Positions 55,604-64,000 of a stretch of 64,000 bases of DNA are shown piece after piece. The notes under the pieces are model-generated. The model did not search any database, was not told where the DNA came from, and saw only the letters and a program-made list of their open reading frames with translations. The position numbers and the translations under genes are program-made. Source of the stretch: Candidula unifasciata (taxonomy: Eukaryota; Mollusca; Gastropoda; Stylommatophora; Geomitridae); NCBI GenBank assembly GCA_905116865.2, contig CAJHNH020004635.1, forward strand, positions 48,501-112,500, given 5' to 3'. Position 1 is the first letter of the stretch. Every line of letters starts with the position of its first letter.

Positions 55604-57240
55604 CAATGAATTCCAGAAAAATTTGACTAAAAAGCTCAACAAAATGGGAAAAAGGAAAACGTGCACAAAACAACACAACGTAACGTTTCGGCCAGGCAGC
55701 CTTTTTCAAACACAAGTGGACTACACAAAAGAGGAATGGAGAGTATGTAGATCTCTAAGGGGTGACGTGAGCGACATTTTAAAAAATGTGATGCGGAATA
55801 AATGAAATAAAATAAAATAAACGATGGCTAAAAAATAATATTTCATATTATTACCATATTCTATTTCTTATCAATATCATTTATGTATCATTAACACTTG
55901 CATTTCTTTTATTCCCAGTATTGTGACTATATTTTTTAGCCATCGTTTATTTTATTTTATTTCATTTATTCCGCATCACATTTTTTAAACCCACGGATTC
56001 TCACAGTTATCTCCTCTATACGTCTTCTCACCCACTACCGTGTAAAAATTCTATTCCATATTCACAGCTCCTTCGATTGCGCAGGTTGTGCTCTGATGAT
56101 TCTGACTTCTTTGATAAATCAGTTGAACTTCTTGAATTCTTCCGTGCCCGTTTCTATCCGGAACACATTCTACAAGGGGCTCTAAACAAAGTTTTAGCAA
56201 TCACCAGGAGAGATGCTTTTCCTACCAAACGTAACTCCACCAATGATGCACCTAAATTGATCTTGACTTTTCACCCTAACAATGTGGTTGCTTCCAAAGT
56301 ATTCTTTCGTCATTTGGACATCCTCCGCTCTGATCCGGACACCAAAATTATCTTTAGTGAGAAAACCTAGATTAGTTTTACAGACGAGATCGCAACCTTA
56401 AAGACATACTTTGTCCGAAGCCGACTCCCACGATCCACACAGCACTTCCTTTTGGGACTACTCAGTGCTCACGTAGCACCTGCAAGACATGTCCTTTCGT
56501 TGTCCAGACTTCTTCGGTCAGTTTCCCCTAATGGTTCTTTTCAAATTAGGGAACCTTTTACTTGCGAATCCCGCAACGTAATTTATGCAATTATCTGCAA
56601 ACGATGCAGCAAGGCATACATTGGAGAGACTGGCAGGAAGCTAGCTGATCGTTTCCGGGAACACCTCTCCGATATCGACAAGAAGACACTCAAAACCAAT
56701 CCCCTCTTCATTTTAATAGCCCTGACCACAGCGGTAAGATGACATATCTGTCACAGCATTAAAATCTTGCTCTGGCGATCATACTACCCGCCTCGCTTTG
56801 GAAAATCGCCTTATCCCACAGCCTTGGCGTTCTTAGTCCAAGAGGTATCAATATCCAACATACCTTCATCTAAATAGTTCTAATCTTATCACATTTTAAA
56901 TGTTAATTTTTTTATTTTATTTCATATTATTACCTTATTCTATTTCTTATCAGTATCATTTATGTATCATTACCACTTGCATTTCTTTTATTCCCAGTAT
57001 TGTGACTATATTTTTTAGCCATCGTTTATTTTATTTTATTTCATTTTTTCCGCATCACATTTTTTTAAAGCGCTCACGTCACCCCTTAGAGATCTACATA
57101 CTCTCCATTCCTCTTTTGTGTAGTCCACTTGTGTTTGAAAAAGGCTGCCTGGCCGAAACGTTACGTTGTGTTGTTTTGTGCACGTTTTCCTTTTTCCCAT
57201 TTTGTTGAGCTTTTTAGTCAAATTTTTCTGGAATTCATTG
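55604..57240 (+). mobile_element. Penelope-like element, 5'-truncated, with inverted and direct terminal repeats
   Basis: The right terminal repeat (56920-57240) recurs as a direct partial copy (55841-55988) and as an inverted partial copy (55604-55837). Between them lies the 3' end of the Penelope ORF with a GIY-YIG endonuclease. Such partial direct plus inverted repeats are typical of Penelope-like elements. The reverse-transcriptase core is missing. Confidence 0.85.
56000..56880 (+). pseudogene. Penelope ORF 3' end: RT thumb region, zinc finger and GIY-YIG endonuclease
   Basis: Starts SHSYLLYTSSHPLPCKNSIP, then YSQLLRLRRLCSDDSDFFDK and ARFYPEHILQGALNK. A TAG lies at 56368-56370. A shifted frame continues RDRNLKDIL and FGTTQCSRSTCKTCPFV, the Cys-rich finger. 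Another shift leads to NVIYAIICKRCSKAYIGETG, then RKLADRFREHLSDI (GIY-YIG core with the Arg of the second helix). It ends LGVLSPRGINIQHTFI. In-frame stop and at least two frameshifts: inactive. Confidence 0.88.
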
Positions 57241-57302
57241 TATTAGCTTGACTGCAGTCACCCCCATAGTTTTACCATTTGTGACATTCAATATGTTATG
57301 TG

Positions 57303-57305
<3 letters not shown>

Positions 57306-57364
<59 letters not shown>
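57306..57364. repeat. Poly-T tract (about 59 bp)
   Basis: Homopolymer T directly joined to SINE-B sequence, replacing the SINE 3' end. Confidence 0.95.
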
Positions 57365-57367
<3 letters not shown>

Positions 57368-57530
57368 GACCATCAGCACTCTGTGGGTAATATGGTCAGC
57401 ATTATGCCGGCTGTCTTTACTTTCCCAGGACAGCCCATCCTGGTACCCATTTTAGGCTGGGTCGACCTGCAACGTCCCATACCGCGACAAAAATCCACGC
57501 AGCCTGCAGTGGGTTTCGATCGCGGTATGA
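57365..57530 (-). mobile_element. SINE family B, copy 13 (variant head)
   Basis: CAGACCATCAGCACTCTGTG, CAGCATTATGCCGGC, GGGTCGACCTGCAACGTCCC, then the variant head ATACCGCGACAAAAATCCAC and TTTCGATCGCGGTATG shared only with 26946-27180. Confidence 0.85.
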
Positions 57531-57704
57531 TATAATATTTGATTTTGTTTGGGATGTTATTTGATGATATTCATATACAACCCATCAGATCTTTTGCAGC
57601 ATGAGAGCGTCGCACAAAACGCGAACTCGTTATGCTGATGGAATGGATTGTCAAGGTAGAGTTCGAGTACTCGCTGTATGGTTTTCTGAACACTATTTCC
57701 GCAG

Positions 57705-57880
57705 CGGAAAAAAAAGATTAGAATTCTTGATTAGAATGCCGTAAAAGGCGACTAACTAGAGATTTGTTGAAGTCTGATGTGTTGGACCAAAAAGCACAAA
57801 TATTGCGTCCTCGCTGTAAACCACGATACAACGGGCCAACTGACTGTTTAAGGGCGACGGCAGAAGATGTACTGATACTC
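57705..57880 (+). repeat. Family D repeat, copy 3
   Basis: GCGGAAAAAAAAGATTAGAA, CCGTAAAAGGCGACTAACTA, TGATGTGTTGGACCAAAAAG, CGCTGTAAACCACGATACAA, GACGGCAGAAGATG. Confidence 0.7.
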
Positions 57881-59049
57881 TCGTGTGCTGACAACTGACT
57901 TTATGGTTTTCTCATATGTTTACTGTTGTTCTTGGGGGAAAAGGGGGGGGGGGGGGGGGACCCCGATTTAAATAAATTTAAGAGAAAACTAATTCTGTTT
58001 GTTGGCATGGGTTATAGTCGATGTATACTTTGTATCTGTGTGTCCTCGGTTGTATATACTTGTCTAGTTGTGTGGTTGTACGCTTATCTTCTTTCATTCT
58101 TCTTCTTCTTCTTCTTCCCCTTCTTCTTCTTGTCTTCATTCACTTCCTTTCCTTTTTATCCGTCTGCCGTTTCTATATCTTTCTTCGCCTTTTATTGATT
58201 TCACTTACCATTGGAGTATAAACCCTCAAGCAAATTACAGTAACTCCAATTTTGAGTGGTTTAATTTGGCAGCTATTTTATAATGGGCGTGGTAGCTATT
58301 TTCGCGCCTTTGTTCTTATTACTTCTTATGATTGGTACACGCGGTACATAACTATTCCTATTCTTTGCTTTTATTGTACTTGCTCCTGTGGTTGGGGAGG
58401 CTAGAATTGCCATATTAAAATATTAATTATGTTATAGCTTACAGTTAATGGACAGTACTGTATAGATCTCTATAAAATGTTAAAACTGTTCTTACCGGAA
58501 AACGACAAATAGCACACACTCAAAATCCTTTGTGTGTGTGTGTGTGTGTGTGCTTCAAAACTGCCCGTATTCCCCCCCCCACCCCCTTTTTTTCTCCCGC
58601 TTTGCCCCCCCCCCCACACACACACACAGTTCCCCCAATTAGCATCTACAACTTAAGACATTTGATTTGCTGCGGAAGACCGAGCAACAATGGGTATGTC
58701 CGGTGTTCTATGTTGTTGACATTTAACGCAGTTAACAATTAATTTTTTTTAAAGTATCCCGAATACGGGTTACTTTGTTAAGAAATGCTATAAAATGTAA
58801 ACGTAACATCAGGAATTGACCTCTGTTTCGGTCAACTTTTATATAGTATTTTTAATCAGTTGGCTAGAGATTTCTTAAAAAAGTGCTCACGGGTTAGGAT
58901 GAAAATGAAGTGAGTTGTATTCATACAGGTTTTAGATATTTTCTCTTGGTTGCTGAATGTTTGATGTTAAAAGTTAATTTAATTGGATTTTGTGTATACA
59001 AAATTCAGTGCTATTTGCAGATTTTTTTTTAACCTAATAACAAGACTGT
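57881..59049. other. Intergenic, several low-complexity tracts
   Basis: Poly-G at 57943-57959, (TTC)n at 58099-58135, (TG)n at 58530-58550, C-rich and (CA)n at 58573-58628. No gene recognised. Confidence 0.5.
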
Positions 59050-59155
59050 TGCCAAGGTGACTAATTAGGGGTGTTTTTGCGGAGTAGGACTGCATATGTA
59101 TGAGAGGCGAAGAACCAACAATCTGCATACATATAAACCAGATCTGTGAAACGTC
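59050..59155 (+). repeat. Family C/D-like repeat, copy 7 (internal part)
   Basis: GTGACTAATTAGGGGTGTTT, GACTGCATATGTATGAGAGG, CAACAATCTGCATACATATA, ACCAGATCTGTGAAACG match the middle of family C. Confidence 0.7.
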
Positions 59156-59229
59156 TTTGAGTTTGAAATATAAGAGAGAGAAAAAAAAGACAGGCCCTCA
59201 ATTGTTTTTAAGATTTAGAGAGTAGAGAT

Positions 59230-59640
59230 ATGTCTTCCTACAAAGATCCGTTAAAAGCAACCAGACCAAGTGGACCAAGTAAAAAGGACATCACATTAAA
59301 TCAAAAGTATCTTGGTGACAAGTGATTTTATGTGTCAGAAAGACAGTACTGAAATGTTATATTGAATTTGTTCTGCTGTATGGCAATACATCTTGGAATG
59401 TAAACAAGCAAATTAGCAAGATCTTAGAGGCAGCATGGACATTTTGTCTGATGCAGATGTTGGGAGTATCTTGAAAGCAACTTACTATAGCTCGGAAGAA
59501 GTTAGTTAAAGAACATCACTTGCATTTACATAAATTATAAAGTGTCCCTTAATCATATCATGAGAAAAGTTGTAATGGAGAACAATGAGACAACTTAACG
59601 ACGAGCGTTACTAAAGTCAAAAGCAAATCATGAGGACATT
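59230..59640 (+). mobile_element. LINE reverse-transcriptase C-terminal relic
   Basis: Around 59346-59480 the translation reads VLKCYIEFVLLYGNTSWNVN, then KQISKILEAAWTFCLMQMLG, matching the LLYGxExW...KxLEAxxMxxLRxML block of LINE ORF2. Stops interrupt it afterwards. Confidence 0.75.
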
Positions 59641-60064
59641 TTTTGGATTGCCTAGCACAGAATATCACCACTTATAAAGTTGAACCAGGACGGCAAAGAC
59701 AGAGAGACATGCAGAGACAAACGCACACGCCATTTGACAAGACGATGAGGATTGATTAGATCTATTATTCAAGGACTGTGTGCGTTTGCATGTCTCCGAT
59801 TGGATTGTGGATCTTCCCCACACCTTCATATGGTAAGTGCTTCTTCCTTCTTATCTCAGTCATTAATTAACATATTCATATGGTGCTCTTAACATATCCG
59901 CAGTCATTGAATCCTTTATTCATACTCCTTTTCTAACTTTCATCCTCCCTGCTACACGGCTCGTACTATTTTGTTTCCATAAATCTACCCCAATAGCCAT
60001 ATCATTCATGTCCCGCTTGCACACAATTGTATTAGAGGTCGACCTCTACAAATCAGCACATAAT
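59641..60064. other. Unassigned sequence
   Basis: Nothing recognised. Confidence 0.4.
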
Positions 60065-60320
60065 AGTAAAAATAATAATATCATTATTGAGCAATTAAAC
60101 AAGGTTCAACCCCCCGCCCGGACCACACCTGCATTATCCTATAGAGGCGGAGGGCTCAACGTGCTTAAGCCTGGATTAATTGCTTAATAATAATAATGAT
60201 TTTTATTATGGGGTGTACTGCACAGTTAGACAAAGCTTGAAGTCTCCGGGTCCCTAGAAAATTATAGAGGAGACTATCGCGGTGAACCTGTGTAAGATTG
60301 TTCTTTGGATATCCCTGTTT
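60065..60320 (+). repeat. Family J repeat, copy 2, with inverted arm
   Basis: GGATTAATTGCTTAATAATA, GTGTACTGCACAGTTAGACA, CTCCGGGTCCCTAGAAAATT, ATAGAGGAGACT match 53930-54075. At 60080-60105, GAGCAATTAAACAAGGTTCA is the reverse complement of the copy 1 start. Confidence 0.6.
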
Positions 60321-61048
60321 TATATTGGCCTAGATTTTGCCACCGAGTTATGTTATGCAGTCACAATCGATCTAACTACACACTGTACATTCCTTTGTAT
60401 GCTCTGTCCTCTCAATGCAGCAGCTACCCTATGATACCTCTACTAACCGTTCTCGTGGACAACTCACAGCCTTCCCCACACAGGAGGACTGCAGACTACA
60501 CCTGGCTGGTGTGATCGTTACGGGTGCACTAAATTCCACCTGTGTTAGAGATTAAGCAGGGCCTCCTGGACATTCCACACGTTGTGCTGTTGTGGAGTTT
60601 CTTGATGATCTACCTTGTTGGGTCTGACATCCAGATTGAAATTTCTCAATCGCAGGGTGGTATGGTAAGCCGTAAGGTAGCATCCTGGAGAGGACAAAGT
60701 GATCGATCGATCGTGAAGAAACTTTGGTTATGAAGTCTGACTTTGCCATTTAAGACGATATGTTTTACGAGGGCTAACTTCCATTGTAAAGAAGTGTAGT
60801 TGACAGAGCAATAGCTAAGTCCTAGAGACCCCTCTTATTTCTAAATGTCCACCACGGACTCCACATATTTTAATAGTCATTTTGAAGAACCTATTATTTA
60901 TATATATTAGAGTCACAAAACTTTATATATAAAAAAAAAAAAGGTTAGAAAAAGAATTCTTGCTTGCCACATACATCCACTTATAAGAAATGGCGGTGAG
61001 TCCAGGACAATCAGTAGGCAGGCCAACCAATTTCTTGAGGCCTCAGAG
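60321..61048. other. Unassigned sequence
   Basis: No coding or repeat evidence. Confidence 0.4.
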
Positions 61049-61294
61049 ATGTGGTTTCACCGAGGAATGCTTAAAATACCTTGGTCAGCCAAAAAGAGCA
61101 ACCGAGGGGTTTTGAAAAAGGCGGGAGTCGAAAGACAGCTTGTCACAGACATCAGAAGAAGACAGTCATCATGTTACGTCCATGTTATGAGAAGAGGGAG
61201 GGACATTGGTACATGTTGTTACCACTGGAAAGATCTGTGGAAGGAGGGATAGAGGTAGACAACAAGGGAAGATTCTTGCGTTCATGAGTCTGCA

Positions 61295-61297
<3 letters not shown>
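61049..61297 (+). mobile_element. LINE ORF2 C-terminal relic
   Basis: PWSAKKSNRGVLKKAGVERQ, LVTDIRRRQSSCYVHVMRRG, then after a frameshift VTTGKICGRRDRGRQQGKIL. The NxEVLxRAG...IRxRQxxxxGHVMRR...GKxxGxRxRGRQ pattern is that of LINE reverse transcriptase C-termini. Confidence 0.8.

Positions 61298-61331
<34 letters not shown>
61298..61331. repeat. (TG)n microsatellite
   Basis: About 34 bp, adjoining the LINE relic. Confidence 0.95.
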
Positions 61332-61332
<1 letters not shown>

Positions 61333-61448
61333 GTTCAATGATATCACCGACCCACATTTTTTCTGTGACCACCACTTGGAAACCATTATGCTAAACCTCT
61401 GTCATCCAGCCTAAATTAAACTCTTTCGGTCAGACAGTCATATGAAAG

Positions 61449-61713
61449 AGGGAGTCGCTGTGGTATAGAGGCTAGATGCTCGCCTGTAGATCAGAAGGTC
61501 GTGGGCTCGGGTCCTTGTTTTCAAAAATGACCTTGACTCCCAGATCGACCCACCCTTGAGTGAATATCAGGTGCATTCCTCGGAAGTAAAGGCTGTCGGC
61601 GTGCTTTACCGCATCACCGACCAAGGGCTGATTGGTCTATAAAATATAGCCCTAGCCCTATATGCCCAATACGTTTGAAGGCGTGGGAAAGGGTCCTTTA
61701 CTTTACTTTTATT
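61449..61713 (+). mobile_element. SINE family B, copy 14 (full length, best head)
   Basis: Head GGAGTCGCTGTGGTATAGAG, GCTAGATGCTCGCCTGTAGA, GGTCGTGGGCTCGGGTCC (A and B boxes clear), then GACTCCCAGATCGACCCACC and GCCCAATACGTTTGAAGGCG, ending CTTTACTTTACTTTTATT. Confidence 0.9.
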
Positions 61714-61814
61714 CACATGTATAACGTCTGTCTATGTGACCAAAGAAGTAACGCCATTCTAGCGAAACGATCAGAGAACAGTACAACACAATTACTCTTT
61801 ACTTTTTTTTTCTT

Positions 61815-61990
61815 ACTTCTTCAGGTCTCAAGGGAAATTTAAGGTTCTGCTTCATGCTCTCCTGGCAGCCTTGTCCATAGTCATGTTGTGTTATTGTATA
61901 GTGTCTCTGATCTTTCCATCTTGTTTTGGTCTACCTCGTGGTCTACATCTTTCTCCTATTTCAATTTATGCCTAGTATGGTATAGCGTCA
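61815..61990 (-). mobile_element. LINE 3' fragment
   Basis: The minus strand reads RERCRPRGRPKQDGKI-like sequence; the + strand starts CTTACTTCTTCAGGTCTCAA, the tail side. Confidence 0.5.
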
Positions 61991-61993
61991 CAA

Positions 61994-61999
<6 letters not shown>

Positions 62000-62066
<67 letters not shown>
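62000..62066. repeat. (CT)n microsatellite
   Basis: About 67 bp, near-perfect. Confidence 0.95.
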
Positions 62067-62070
<4 letters not shown>

Positions 62071-62285
62071 CTTCATTGTTCATTTGAAGATCATCTTTAT
62101 CGCACATCAGACATGACCATAAGTGCTCCGATCTCCTCCTGAGTCTGTCTCCAAGTGTTTTCAGGCTAACAACTCCCATTCTGTTCTGGTTGATGTAACG
62201 ACGTTTGGCTTCCGCATAGTTTTCCTGTCACGCTACTGCTACTGCAATTGATACACCAAGCGAATGCAGTCTATTCAGTGAAAAA

Positions 62286-62470
62286 TCATTTGTCTACGAA
62301 ATTGAAAGCTTCACAGCTTTTAGTCTCTCGGATGGCAATGATGATGTCTCTCCAGCCCATAGATGGGCCATTTCTAATAGTCGCACTGCCAGCCAAGGCG
62401 TCTGCTCTCTCCTTGCCTTTCACACCAGCATGACCAGGGATCGAAGTGAATGCGTTTTTTTTTTTTTTTG
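62286..62470 (-). mobile_element. LINE RNase H domain fragment
   Basis: The minus strand reads FTSIPGHAGVKGKERADALA, then GSATIRNGPSMGWRDIIIAI. PGHxGxxGNExAD is the RNase H C-terminal motif with its catalytic Asp. Probably the same element type as 19650-19960, which would follow it in the intact protein. Confidence 0.8.
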
Positions 62471-62561
62471 GCGAAACGTGACTTGCTGAATGTGTGCACA
62501 CATTTGATTTGCTGTTGTTTGTGTGTAATTTACAATTGGTTCTGTGCCCGCTTTTGCTCAT

Positions 62562-63247
62562 GTCTCATTTTATCTCCTTACATCACTCCCGCAACCCTTC
62601 TCTGATATCTAATTTTTAAGGTTAGTAACTTTCTTTTCTGGTTTGTACGCAAACACACGCTAACGGTACAAAATAAGTAAAGAGATACAAGTTCAATGTA
62701 AGGCGTATTTTATTGATCAAAATGTTGTTACAGAAAAGTATAGTTACTCTCTTTTGTTTTCTTTTCCAAAATTGTGTTTTTGTATGCAGGTCTTGTAAAC
62801 CTGGAAAAAACAAAACATACGTGTGATAACATGCTTAACAGCACGGATCCGTCCCAATGCAGGACACTTTGTTTATTTGAAAGCCCCACTCCGACTGTCA
62901 TCGGGGTCCCTAATATAATATAACGGTGTAAGGGGATTTCTGTGCTTGCGCTTAGGAGATTCGTATCCGAATGATGGCACATTGTGTCACTGGGTGTAAG
63001 TGGCTAGTTGTTCGGTTCTGGTGGGGATTGAACGTCACTTACTCACACACGTACACAGGGTCCAATTTAGACTTGGTGAGGCCCCAAGCTATACAGCCTC
63101 GAGGTTCCTACGGATTTAAATTACACAAGCTAATCTCTGTAAAAATTTTCACTATATAAATCTATAAATAATGAAATTATACCGTTTAGTTTTTATTTTA
63201 ACTAAAAGACACAATAAAAAATGTATTTGCACCGTGACAGAAAAAGG
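62562..63247. other. Unassigned sequence
   Basis: Short frames at 62622-62982 have no recognised domain. Confidence 0.4.
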
Positions 63248-63430
63248 GTTCTCCGTGGCGAAGTGGTCAAGCCGTTTGCCACGCGCTCTGGGGGTCGTGG
63301 GTTCGTTCCACTATGGTACGTTCAGTTTACGAGTGCAAATTTCAATGCGATCCTTAGGAATTGTCGCCGGAGCTACGGAGGTCGTGCTATGTGCGACACT
63401 TTCGGCAGGAAGCTAGCTGTTCTGCGAAAA
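63248..63430 (+). mobile_element. SINE family G, copy 2
   Basis: Head CTCCGTGGCGAAGTGGTCAA, GGGGGTCGTGGGTTCGTTCC (A and B boxes), body TTGTCGCCGGAGCTACGGAG and GACACTTTCGGCAGGAAGCT. Homologous to 50889-51068 in reverse. Confidence 0.8.
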
Positions 63431-63764
63431 GAAACTGAGCCCTATGGGATAAAACCCGCTGCAATGCAGTCGATCCTCACACCTTCAGATATCCTCTCAC
63501 CTTCACATGTCCTCTCATCTTCATCTTCATCTTTACCTTTACAGTTACATAAATTACGAGACATAATCTTCTAAAAAGCTCTGATTTTTCTAAAATGCTA
63601 AACCACTGATTCTGTCATCAAAAGACTGCTGCGTTACATGTTTTTGAGGCTCCTGCAGATTGTCAGGCCCTCAGGTGTAGCCGAGTTAGTTTATACCCAT
63701 ATATGACACTGTATAAACACAGATGCACACACAAACACATAAGTATTTTCTTTTAAATTCAGAA
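63431..63764. other. Unassigned sequence
   Basis: Short TCATCTTCA repeats at 63500-63540. Nothing else recognised. Confidence 0.4.
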
Positions 63765-63945
63765 ACCATTTGGCTAGGTACTATGGATATCTCAAACCTT
63801 TGGTTTTGATGCCATAATAGATACCGTAATTCTGCGAGAAAATTGGCTTTTCTGTCTACCTTTGTGTATGAACCCGGACCACAAGGAGTTTGTTACCCGG
63901 TGGCCGCAAAGTCAGGTTTAACCAAATACGCTAGCGAGCCGGGCA
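63765..63945 (-). mobile_element. SINE family F, copy 2
   Basis: TACTATGGATATCTCAAACC, AGATACCGTAATTCTGCGAG, GAACCCGGACCACAAGGAGT, TACGCTAGCGAGC match 44712-44937. Confidence 0.8.
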
Positions 63946-64000
63946 ACACACATATGTATACATGCTATATTATTCACTGTATCAGGGGCAAATCCCAGAA

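Noticed and set aside
57036..57221. 61-codon minus-strand ORF identical to part of 55512-55805
   Set aside because: Both are readings of the inverted Penelope terminal repeat, not a conserved small protein.
61449..61525. Stand-alone tRNA gene
   Set aside because: A and B boxes are present but no tRNA cloverleaf with paired acceptor stem is evident, and the segment is the head of a multi-copy SINE.
63221..63574. 117-codon ORF near the right end
   Set aside because: Overlaps SINE-G and simple TCATCTT repeats; no domain.

Overview
This window is eukaryotic, intron-rich, AT-rich and very repeat-dense. It contains one recognisable host gene and a large accumulation of transposon relics, SINEs, minisatellites and microsatellites. 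The gene is a PACSIN/syndapin (F-BAR + NPF + SH3) on the + strand. Ten coding exons can be placed from codon 1 (ATG at 12130) to the stop (36056-36058). All ten junctions agree in phase, the summed coding length is 1572 nt, and the predicted protein is 523 aa. The invertebrate-type PACSIN sequence, the numerous tRNA-derived SINEs, the long poly-G/C and (TA)n tracts, and the Penelope-like, piggyBac-like, pogo/Tigger and hAT relics fit a lophotrochozoan, most likely a mollusc. That assignment is inference; no marker in the window settles it.

Layout. 1-12 kb: no host gene seen. It holds a decayed hAT relic (355-1450), an internally deleted Tigger element (4700-5551), two copies of a short TIR element (MITE-A), SINEs and long microsatellites. 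12.1-36.1 kb: the PACSIN gene. Its introns carry a 65-bp, a 30-bp, a 22-bp and several other minisatellites, a pogo-like relic (30001-30839), a mariner-like relic with later insertions inside it (25688-27276), a TTAA-flanked element (34834-35525), several LINE 3' fragments and many SINEs. 36.1-40 kb: 3' flank or 3' UTR with tandem duplications, a second TTAA-flanked element (37190-37928) and a 26-bp minisatellite of about 34 units. 40-64 kb: no convincing host gene. It holds a clean 759-bp TIR element with perfect 8-bp target duplications (47038-47796), hAT-type termini, a Penelope-like element with inverted and direct terminal repeats (55604-57240), two zinc-finger LINE 3' ends, an RNase H LINE fragment and further minisatellites.

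At least five tRNA-headed SINE families coexist here, plus a (GAA)n-tailed repeat. The same tail ends several LINE fragments, which suggests (inference) that this repeat is mobilised by that LINE.

I found no operon-like, defence, toxin or other novel multi-gene system. The most interesting items are genome-structural: a PACSIN exon start that belongs to a four-unit tandem array, an intronic 30-bp satellite open in a reading frame on both strands, three TTAA-flanked elements and the unassigned 759-bp TIR element.
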